Shown: positions 36,222 through 42,400 of the stretch, one piece after another
Numbering within the stretch: position 1 is the stretch's first letter
How the letters are laid out: every line of letters begins with the position of its first letter
NCBI GenBank assembly: GCA_017937305.1
Contig: JAGBDV010000019.1
Span: 1 to 42,400, forward strand
Source: Bacilli bacterium
Lineage (GTDB): Bacteria; Bacillota_I; Bacilli_A; ML615J-28; CAG-313
Direction of reading: 5' to 3'
Length of the DNA: 42,400 bases
Program-made: the position numbers and the translations under genes
Notes under the pieces: model-generated
Databases searched by the model: none
What the model saw: only the letters and a program-made list of their open reading frames with translations
Told to the model about the DNA's origin: nothing

Positions 36222-36321
36222 AATTAATCCTCCTTTCTTTTCACTATTCTTATTATACATTATTTTATTAAAATTATAAATACAATTACTTATAAAAATT
36301 TTAAGTTAATAAACAATTAAC

Positions 36322-36351
36322 TTGAAAATTACATCCATTTTATGGTATACT
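36322..36351 (+). promoter_or_regulatory. Promoter of gmk-rpoZ
   Basis: TTGAAA (36322-36327), 18-base spacer, TGG-TATACT (-10 at 36346-36351), 34 bases before the gmk ATG. Confidence 0.75.
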
Positions 36352-36385
36352 AAATAATAAGAATTTATGACATGAGGATTAATTT

Positions 36386-37015
36386 ATGAAATTAAATACA
36401 AAAGGATTGTTAGTTGTTATATCAGGGCCATCAGGTGTTGGTAAAGGTACAGTTAGAAAAGCTTTATTCAATCGTACTGGACATAACCTTGATTACTCAG
36501 TATCAATGACTACACGTGCTCCACGTGATGGTGAAGTTAATGGCGTAGATTATTATTTTGTATCTAAGAAAGAGTTTTTAAGCCAAATAGATAAAGGTAA
36601 TCTTTTAGAATATGCTGAATTTGTCGGTAATCTATATGGAACACCTAAAGATAAAGTAGAAGAAAAATTAGCACTTGGTCATGAAGTCGTTCTTGAAATT
36701 GAAGTTAATGGTGCAATGCAAGTGCGTGAAAAGATGAAAGATGCGGTGTTTATCTTTATTGCGCCGCCATCATATGATGCGTTAGAAAAACGATTAGTAC
36801 GTCGTGGTACTGAACGTGGTGAAGTGATTAAAGAACGTCTTGATAAAGCTCATCGTGAAATTAATCTTGCGAATAATTATGATTATATTGTAATTAATGA
36901 CGAAGTTGATAATGCCGCTGATAGAATCATGGCGATTATTAGAGCAGAACATGCAAAGTGTTCTAGAACATTAGATGAATATTTAAAATTAATGGAGGAA
37001 ACAAACAATGACTAG
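36386..37015 (+). CDS. gmk: Guanylate kinase
   Basis: 209 residues. Phosphorylates GMP to GDP with ATP. P-loop SGPSGVGKGT near the N-terminus, SMTTRAPRDGEVNGVDYYF binding GMP, and LDKAHREINLANNYDYIV near the C-terminus. GAGG lies 10 bases before the ATG. The gmk-rpoZ order is standard for Firmicutes and the genes overlap by 8 bases. It is divergent from rqcH, as in Bacillus, although remA/yloC genes that lie between them there are absent. Confidence 0.97.
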   Translation: MKLNTKGLLVVISGPSGVGKGTVRKALFNRTGHNLDYSVSMTTRAPRDGEVNGVDYYFVSKKEFLSQIDKGNLLEYAEFVGNLYGTPKDKVEEKLALGHEVVLEIEVNGAMQVREKMKDAVFIFIAPPSYDALEKRLVRRGTERGEVIKERLDKAHREINLANNYDYIVINDEVDNAADRIMAIIRAEHAKCSRTLDEYLKLMEETNND

Positions 37016-37262
37016 AGTTCAAGGTTTAATGATTAATACACAACTTAAGATTGCAAATAACGAACGTGAAGGTATGCGTTATCCAGCAATCGATGAATTA
37101 TCTACAAAAGCTGATTCAAAATATAAACTTGTAATTGCCGTTGCAGAACGTGCAAGAGAAATTAAAGCAACAGGAAAAACTTTTTTAGCACAAACAAGAA
37201 ACTATAAAGCAATCGGTATTGCATTAGAAGAAATCGTTGCAGATAAGGTTACTATTGCGTAA
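37008..37262 (+). CDS. rpoZ: DNA-directed RNA polymerase omega subunit
   Basis: 84 residues. Helps fold and stabilise the beta' subunit. MRYPAIDELSTKADSKYKLVIAVAERAREI is the omega core (S/T-K-Y-x-LV...RAR), here with about 24 additional residues before it (MTRVQGLMINTQLKIANNER), not present in Bacillus omega. ATG 37008 follows GGAGG inside gmk. The stop overlaps the start of the M32 gene (TAATG). Confidence 0.93.
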   Translation: MTRVQGLMINTQLKIANNEREGMRYPAIDELSTKADSKYKLVIAVAERAREIKATGKTFLAQTRNYKAIGIALEEIVADKVTIA

Positions 37263-38764
37263 TGGAATTAAAACAAGTAATTAAAACATATGTTGATTAC
37301 AGAACTAAGATGCAGGCTTTAGGGTATGCATCTTATATTATTAGTTGGGACTCAGAAACAGAAGCTCCTGTTGGCTGTTTAGAAGAAAGAAGTAAACAAG
37401 TTGGTGTTCTTTCAGAAATGAGTTACTCGCTTGAAAGAAGTAATGAATATATTGAAACTGTTAAAAAGTTATATGAAAATTTAGATTCTTTAGAAGATGT
37501 ATTAAAGGTTGAAATTAAAAAAGTTTATAAAGATTTAATGAATTCGTTAAAAGTTCCAATGGAAGAACTTGTAGAATATAGTATTTTAATATCTAAAGCT
37601 CAAAGTATATGGGCTGATGCGAAAGTTAACAATGATTATAAAAAGTTTGAACCAATTCTTGATGAAATTATTAAATTTAATAAACGTTATGTTAAATATC
37701 TAGAAACTGATGAACTAAAAGGTTATGATGTTTTACTTGATATGTATGAAGAAGGAATGACTAAAGAAAAATATGATAAATTCTTTAGCTTATTAAAGTC
37801 TGAAATTGTTCCATTAGTCCATAAAATTAATAAATTAGAACAATCAAACAATTTGTTTAAAAATAAATTATTTGATATTAATAAACAAAAAGAATTTGCA
37901 GAATACATTATGGATGTAATGGGTTTTGATAAATCACGTGGTTTAATCAAAGAAAGTGAACATCCATTTACAAGTGGTTATGGTACTAGTGATGTAAGAA
38001 TTACTACTCATTACTATGAAGATTTACTAATTTCTAGTATATTTTCATGTATTCATGAGTTAGGTCATGCAACATATGAACAACAATGTAATCCTATACT
38101 TGATGAAACACTTGTTGGTGGTGGTGCTTCTATGGCAATGCATGAATCACAATCTAGGTTCTATGAAAATATCGTGGGTAGAAGCTATGAGTTCTGGGAA
38201 AGACACTATCCAAAATTACAAAGTTTTTTTAAAGAAGAATTAAAAGATGTTTCACTTGAAGATTTTTATAAGCATGTAAATAATGTTGAATGTTCTTTAA
38301 TTAGAACTGAAGCAGATGAACTTACATATCCACTTCATATTATGGTTCGTTATGAAATTGAAAAATTAATTATTGAATCAGATGTTGATGTTTGTGAACT
38401 TCCTACAATTTGGAATAATTTATATAAAGAATATTTAGGTATTGATGTTCCAAGTGATAAAGAAGGCATTTTACAAGATGTACACTGGGCTGGTGGTTCA
38501 TTTGGATATTTCCCTACTTATGCACTTGGTAGTGCATATGGTGCTCAAATGCTTGATGCAATGAAAAAAGATCTTGACTTTGAAAAAGAAATTAATAAAC
38601 CTAATTTAAAGGCTATTAATGAATGGCTTAAAGAACACATTCATATTTATGGGGCTACTAAGAATCCTGATGAACTTATTAATATTGCAACAGGTATGAG
38701 TTTTGATGCTACATATTATGTTGAATATTTGAAAAATAAATTTAGTAAATTATATAATCTATAA
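37262..38764 (+). CDS. M32-family metallocarboxypeptidase
   Basis: 500 residues, helical. HELGH (H265, E266, H269) is the zinc motif and HESQSRFYEN carries the third ligand Glu in the M32 manner; LIRTEADELTYPLHIMVRYE and DVHWAGGSFGYFPTYALG are M32 signatures. M32 enzymes remove C-terminal residues of peptides broadly, in the cytosol. TAATG couples it to rpoZ; there is no independent ribosome-binding site. In Bacillus coaBC and priA follow rpoZ; here they do not. A strong terminator closes the operon. Confidence 0.92.
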   Translation: MELKQVIKTYVDYRTKMQALGYASYIISWDSETEAPVGCLEERSKQVGVLSEMSYSLERSNEYIETVKKLYENLDSLEDVLKVEIKKVYKDLMNSLKVPMEELVEYSILISKAQSIWADAKVNNDYKKFEPILDEIIKFNKRYVKYLETDELKGYDVLLDMYEEGMTKEKYDKFFSLLKSEIVPLVHKINKLEQSNNLFKNKLFDINKQKEFAEYIMDVMGFDKSRGLIKESEHPFTSGYGTSDVRITTHYYEDLLISSIFSCIHELGHATYEQQCNPILDETLVGGGASMAMHESQSRFYENIVGRSYEFWERHYPKLQSFFKEELKDVSLEDFYKHVNNVECSLIRTEADELTYPLHIMVRYEIEKLIIESDVDVCELPTIWNNLYKEYLGIDVPSDKEGILQDVHWAGGSFGYFPTYALGSAYGAQMLDAMKKDLDFEKEINKPNLKAINEWLKEHIHIYGATKNPDELINIATGMSFDATYYVEYLKNKFSKLYNL

Positions 38765-38791
38765 TAAATCTCCCTTTTGGGAGATTTATTT
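38763..38791 (+). terminator. Terminator after the M32 carboxypeptidase gene
   Basis: AATAAATCTCCC (38763-38774) with GGGAGATTTATT (38779-38790), loop TTTT, following T. Confidence 0.92.
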
Positions 38792-38812
38792 ATGAAAAAA
38801 TAAGCATATGTT

Positions 38813-38841
38813 TTGAATTAAATGTTAGAAAGTGGTATAAT
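38813..38841 (+). promoter_or_regulatory. Strong promoter of the str operon
   Basis: TTGAAT (38813-38818), 17-base spacer, TGG-TATAAT (-10 at 38836-38841). Transcription would start near 38848, giving a leader of about 110 bases. Confidence 0.85.
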
Positions 38842-38882
38842 ATTTAAGGTTTTAGTGTTGGCTTTGTCAATACTATATTTTA

Positions 38883-38918
38883 TGGGTATATGAAACGCCT
38901 GGTTTCGTGGAATACCCA
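38883..38918 (+). promoter_or_regulatory. Structured leader stem-loop upstream of rpsL
   Basis: Outer stem TGGGTAT (38883-38889) with ATACCCA (38912-38918); inner stem GAAAC (38892-38896) with GTTTC (38902-38906); internal loop 2 by 5. No T-tail follows, so it is not a terminator; ribosomal-protein autoregulation is possible. Confidence 0.5.
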
Positions 38919-38960
38919 ACCAATAAAAGATGTTTAAGTTAGACGAAAGGAGAATTTAAA

Positions 38961-39383
38961 ATGCCTACAATTAATCAATTAGTACGAAAAAGCCGTGTAG
39001 ACAAAGTTAGAAAGTCTAAATCACCTCATTTAGGAATTGGTTTCAATAGTTTAAAGAAAGAACAAACTGAAATTAACAGCCCTCAAAAGAAAGGTGTATG
39101 TACACGTGTAAGCACAATGACACCTAAGAAACCTAACTCAGCTATCAGAAAGATGGCCCGTGTTCGTTTAAGTAATGGTATCGAAGTTACAGCTTACATT
39201 CCTGGTGAAGGACACAAACTTCAAGAACATAGCGTTGTATTAATCCGTGGTGGTCGTGTTAAGGACTTACCAGGGGTACGTTATCATATTATCCGTGGAA
39301 CAATGGATACAACAGGTGTAGATGGTCGTAAACAAGCACGTTCTAAATATGGAACAAAACGTCCTAAAGCATCAAAAAAATAA
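38961..39383 (+). CDS. rpsL: 30S ribosomal protein S12
   Basis: 140 residues, highly basic. [17 protein letters not shown] holds the streptomycin-region Lys; [17 protein letters not shown] holds the second. [15 protein letters not shown] and [20 protein letters not shown] are conserved; HKLQ replaces the usual HNLQ. A long N-terminal region is typical for Gram-positive S12. AAAGGAG precedes the ATG. First gene of the str operon. Confidence 0.97.
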   Translation: MPTINQLVRKSRVDKVRKSKSPHLGIGFNSLKKEQTEINSPQKKGVCTRVSTMTPKKPNSAIRKMARVRLSNGIEVTAYIPGEGHKLQEHSVVLIRGGRVKDLPGVRYHIIRGTMDTTGVDGRKQARSKYGTKRPKASKK

Positions 39384-39470
39384 TTTAAAAATAATAATCA
39401 AATAGTTTTATTAAAAAACTACTAGGTAGTAAGATTTCATTATGGAAATATAGAGAAAGGAGGAATCTAC

Positions 39471-39941
39471 ATGCCTCGTAAAGGACACATATCAAAAAGA
39501 GTTGTATTACCAGATCCAATTTACAATTCAGTAATGGTTACTAGACTTGTAAATAGTGTTATGTTAGATGGTAAAAAAGGTGTTGCTCAACAAATTATTT
39601 ATGGTGCTTTCGATCGTATCGCTAAAGTTACAGGGAAAGACCCTCTAGAAGTTTATAAAGCAGCAATGGACAATATTATGCCACAATTAGAAGTTAGAAG
39701 CCGCCGTGTTGGGGGTGCTAACTATCAAGTTCCAGTTGAAGTAAGAGAAGAAAGACGTCAAACTTTAGGTTTAAGATGGTTAACAAACTATGCTCGTCTT
39801 CGTAATGAAAAAACAATGGAAGAAAGATTAGCTAAAGAAATTATGGATGCTGCTAATGGTATCGGCGGCTCTGTTAAAAAACGTGAAGATACTCATCGTA
39901 TGGCTGAAGCAAATAAAGCATTTGCTCACTACCAATGGTAA
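39471..39941 (+). CDS. rpsG: 30S ribosomal protein S7
   Basis: 156 residues. [20 protein letters not shown] begins as S7 does; [18 protein letters not shown] and [14 protein letters not shown] are conserved. S7 nucleates the 16S 3' major domain and is an autoregulator in E. coli. AAGGAGGA precedes the ATG. The 87-base gap after rpsL contains short hairpins (one near 39402-39421, another near 39420) and could hold a regulatory site; nothing more can be shown. Confidence 0.97.
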   Translation: MPRKGHISKRVVLPDPIYNSVMVTRLVNSVMLDGKKGVAQQIIYGAFDRIAKVTGKDPLEVYKAAMDNIMPQLEVRSRRVGGANYQVPVEVREERRQTLGLRWLTNYARLRNEKTMEERLAKEIMDAANGIGGSVKKREDTHRMAEANKAFAHYQW

Positions 39942-39955
39942 TATAGGAGAATATA

Positions 39956-42043
39956 ATGGCTCGTGAAGTTTCCCTTATAAATACTAGAAATATCGGTATC
40001 ATGGCTCACATCGATGCTGGTAAAACAACATTCTCAGAAAGAATTTTATTCCACGCAGGAAAAATCCACAAGATTGGTGAAACACATGATGGTGCTGCAC
40101 AAATGGACTGGATGGCTCAAGAACAAGAAAGAGGTATTACAATTACTTCTGCTGCAACTACAGTTTACTGGCAAAGTTTAAATAATGTTAGACATCGTAT
40201 TAACGTTATCGACACTCCAGGGCACGTAGACTTTACAGTTGAAGTATCTCGTTCACTTCGTGTTCTAGATGCTGCTATTACAGTTTTAGATGCTCAAGCA
40301 GGTGTTGAACCACAAACTGAAACAGTATGGCGTCAAGCTACTGAATATTTAGTACCTCGTTTAGTATTCGTTAATAAAATGGACAAAACTGGTGCTGATT
40401 TCAAATTCTCTGTTGAATCTCTACACAACAGACTAGGTGCTAACGCTCATCCAATTCAATGGCCTATTGGTGCTGAAGATCAATTCAAAGGTATTATTGA
40501 CCTTGTTACAATGACTGCATTTGAATATGAACCAAACCACCAAGATGAAGCTGGTCATGAAGTTCCTATTCCTGCTGATTTAGTTGCTACTGCTGAAAAA
40601 TATCATACAGAACTTATTGAAGCAGTTGCAGAATTTGATGAAGATTTAATGATGGCTTACCTAGAAGGTGAAGAAATTCCAGTAGAACAATTAAAAGCTG
40701 CTATTCGTAAAGCAACTTTATCAGTTCAATTCTTCCCAGTTCTATGTGGTACAGCATTCAAAAACAAAGGTGTTAGAAAAGCATTACATGCAGTAGTTGA
40801 CTACTTACCTTCTCCAGTAGAAGTTGCTCAAATCAAAGGTACTGATGAAGATGGTAATGAAGTAATCGTTGATTCAAATGATGAAGAACCTTTTGCAGCT
40901 TTAGCATTTAAAGTTATGACTGACCCATATGTTGGTAAACTTACATTCTTTAGAGTTTATCGTGGTCATATGGAATCTGGTTCTTATATCTTAAATGCAT
41001 CTAAGAACTATAAAGAACGTATCGGTCGTATTCTATTAATGCATGCTAATAACCGTTCAGAAATTAAAGAAGTTTATAGTGGTGATATCGCTGCTGCTGT
41101 AGGTTTAAAAAATACAACTACAGGTGATACACTTTGTGATCCATCTGCAATTGTTAACCTTGAATCTATGGTATTCCCTGAACCAGTTATTCAAGTTGCT
41201 ATTGAACCTAAGACTAAAGCTGACCAAGATAAGATGGGTGTAGCTTTACAAAAATTAGCTGAAGAAGATCCAACATTCAAAACATATACAGATGAAGAAT
41301 CTGGTCAAACAATCATCGCTGGTATGGGTGAATTACACCTTGATATCATCGTTGACCGTATGAGAAGAGAATTTAACGTTGAATGTAACGTTGGTCGTCC
41401 TCAAGTTGCTTACCGTGAAACAATCAAGACTCCTGCTAAAGTACAAGGTAAATTTGTACGTCAATCAGGTGGTCATGGTCAATACGGTGATGCAGTAGTA
41501 ATTTTTGAACCTAATCCAGGTAAAGGTTACGAATTTGTTGATGAAATTGTTGGTGGTGTAATTCCACGTGAATTCATCCCATCAGTTAATAAAGGTATTG
41601 AAAATGCCTTAGACAATGGTAATTTAGCAGGTTACCCAACTATTGATATCAAAGCTAGACTAGTATTTGGTTCATACCATGATGTTGACTCATCTAGTAC
41701 AGCATTTGAAATCGCAGGTAGTTTAGCATTTAAAGAAACTGCTAAGGTTTGTAATCCAGTATTACTAGAACCTATCATGCTTGTTGAAGTAGTTACACCA
41801 GATGAATATTTAGGTACAGTTATCGGTGATATTTCAACTCGTCGTGGACGTATCGATGGACAAGAAGCTAGAGGTAAATCACAATCAGTTAGAAGCTTTG
41901 TACCACTATCAGAAATGTTCGGATACGCAACAGCATTACGTTCTAATACTCAAGGACGTGGTAACTTCACAATGCAATTTGATCATTATGATGAATGTCC
42001 ACGTAATGTTGCAGAAGCTGTTATGAAAGCTCGCAGCAAGTAA
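39956..42043 (+). CDS. fusA: Translation elongation factor G
   Basis: 695 residues. Catalyses ribosomal translocation using GTP. G1 AHIDAGKTT, switch [13 protein letters not shown]3 DTPGH, G4 NKMDK and G5 near the C-terminal part of domain I are visible; domain IV has GGHGQYGDA, and the C-terminal domain has [18 protein letters not shown] precedes the ATG. Third gene of the str operon; 14 bases after rpsG. Codon use is that of a very highly expressed gene. Confidence 0.98.
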   Translation: MAREVSLINTRNIGIMAHIDAGKTTFSERILFHAGKIHKIGETHDGAAQMDWMAQEQERGITITSAATTVYWQSLNNVRHRINVIDTPGHVDFTVEVSRSLRVLDAAITVLDAQAGVEPQTETVWRQATEYLVPRLVFVNKMDKTGADFKFSVESLHNRLGANAHPIQWPIGAEDQFKGIIDLVTMTAFEYEPNHQDEAGHEVPIPADLVATAEKYHTELIEAVAEFDEDLMMAYLEGEEIPVEQLKAAIRKATLSVQFFPVLCGTAFKNKGVRKALHAVVDYLPSPVEVAQIKGTDEDGNEVIVDSNDEEPFAALAFKVMTDPYVGKLTFFRVYRGHMESGSYILNASKNYKERIGRILLMHANNRSEIKEVYSGDIAAAVGLKNTTTGDTLCDPSAIVNLESMVFPEPVIQVAIEPKTKADQDKMGVALQKLAEEDPTFKTYTDEESGQTIIAGMGELHLDIIVDRMRREFNVECNVGRPQVAYRETIKTPAKVQGKFVRQSGGHGQYGDAVVIFEPNPGKGYEFVDEIVGGVIPREFIPSVNKGIENALDNGNLAGYPTIDIKARLVFGSYHDVDSSSTAFEIAGSLAFKETAKVCNPVLLEPIMLVEVVTPDEYLGTVIGDISTRRGRIDGQEARGKSQSVRSFVPLSEMFGYATALRSNTQGRGNFTMQFDHYDECPRNVAEAVMKARSK

Positions 42044-42056
42044 TTATACGTTTTGC

Positions 42057-42085
42057 TTGCAAAATTAAATATTTTATTGTAAAAT
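42057..42085 (+). promoter_or_regulatory. Separate promoter of tuf
   Basis: TTGCAA (42057-42062), 17-base spacer, TGT-TAAAAT-type -10 (TAAAAT at 42080-42085), 38 bases before the tuf ATG; supplements read-through from fusA. Confidence 0.75.
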
Positions 42086-42123
42086 ATTAAAGTAAATTAA
42101 AAAAATTTGAAAGGAAAATTATT

Positions 42124-42400
42124 ATGGCAAAGGAAAAATTTGTACGTACTAAACCCCATGTAAACATTGGTACAATCGGACACGTTGACCATGGGAAAAC
42201 AACTTTAACATCTGCTATTACAACTGTATTAGCAAACGCTGGTCTAGCTAAGAAAATGGATTATAGCCAAATCGATGGTGCACCAGAAGAAAGAGAACGT
42301 GGTATTACTATCAATACTGCTCACGTTGAATATGAAACTCAAAAGAGACACTATGCACACGTTGACTGTCCAGGGCATGCTGACTACGTTAAGAACATGA
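42124..42400 (+). CDS. tuf: Elongation factor Tu (partial, runs off the right edge)
   Basis: 92 residues before the window ends. [20 protein letters not shown], then [10 protein letters not shown] (G1), [13 protein letters not shown] (switch I) and [12 protein letters not shown] (G3) are EF-Tu. It delivers aminoacyl-tRNA to the ribosome. AAAGGAAA precedes the ATG. The str operon order rpsL-rpsG-fusA-tuf is intact. Confidence 0.97.
   Translation, partial: MAKEKFVRTKPHVNIGTIGHVDHGKTTLTSAITTVLANAGLAKKMDYSQIDGAPEERERGITINTAHVEYETQKRHYAHVDCPGHADYVKNM

Noticed and set aside
39384-39470. rpsL-rpsG gap as a riboswitch or S7 operator
   Set aside because: Only short hairpins are visible; they cannot be told from chance in such AT-rich DNA, so no feature is claimed.
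41826-42026. 66-codon frame within fusA
   Set aside because: Out-of-frame reading of the fusA C-terminal domain.

Overview
The window is chromosomal DNA from a very AT-rich, low-GC Gram-positive bacterium (Firmicutes; Bacilli or Erysipelotrichia-like, or one of the related uncultured gut lineages; this placement is inference). TGA is a stop codon and Trp is TGG, so the code is not the mycoplasma one. The rsgA-rpe-thiN-spoVM-rpmB-fakA-recG-plsX-rnc run follows Bacillus gene order closely. A 26-codon spoVM and a Cse60-like gene indicate a spore-forming ancestry and possibly a living sporulation programme.

Region by region. 1-3.7 kb: end of a KtrA/TrkA-type K+ regulator, gpmI, and a NifU-like/GGGtGRT gene pair. 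3.7-9.5 kb: one very large SF1 helicase with a transglutaminase-like N-terminus, a DUF4011 motif, a degenerate restriction-endonuclease-like domain and a DUF3320-like tail; it resembles anti-phage helicases. 9.6-14 kb: a 5'-nucleotidase-like lipoprotein, an iron-dependent alcohol dehydrogenase and enolase. 14-15.8 kb: a small accessory island of broken pieces (Rhs C-terminal tip, Zn-ribbon ORF, glycine-zipper toxin-like tail, membrane protein that could be an immunity protein, YhcG/DUF1016 fragment). 15.8-28.1 kb: lgt (minus strand, with an added Zn-ribbon tail), then a dense housekeeping block (unknown gene, rsmB, rlmN, rsgA, rpe, thiN, spoVM; rpmB on minus; fakA, recG, plsX, rnc). 28.2-33 kb: lineage-specific genes (two lipoproteins, a lipase-like hydrolase, a TraX-like membrane gene split by a frame change, a Nudix hydrolase, a histidine phosphatase). 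33.1-38.8 kb: dnaD-nth, cse60, rqcH on minus interrupted by one in-frame TAA, gmk-rpoZ and an M32 carboxypeptidase. 38.8 kb to the end: the str operon (rpsL, rpsG, fusA) and the start of tuf.

The genes group into glycolysis (gpmI, eno), ribosome biogenesis and quality control (rsmB, rlmN, rsgA, rpmB, rqcH, rpsL, rpsG, fusA, tuf), and lipid precursor handling (fakA, plsX; the fapR/fabD/fabG/acpP genes that normally surround plsX are absent). Promoters are unusually easy to read: many have a TATAAT or TAAAAT -10 and a -35 exactly 17 bases away, and several have an extended TGn. Most operons end in long A-stem/T-tail hairpins.

Observations most worth a second look: (i) the ribosome-binding sites of both small sporulation genes, spoVM and cse60, lie inside stem-loops formed with the end of the preceding housekeeping gene, with a possible internal promoter placed so that its transcript would lack the blocking arm; (ii) the single in-frame TAA in rqcH; (iii) the multi-domain helicase whose nuclease active site looks lost; (iv) the toxin graveyard downstream of eno; (v) the Zn-ribbon tail on Lgt.
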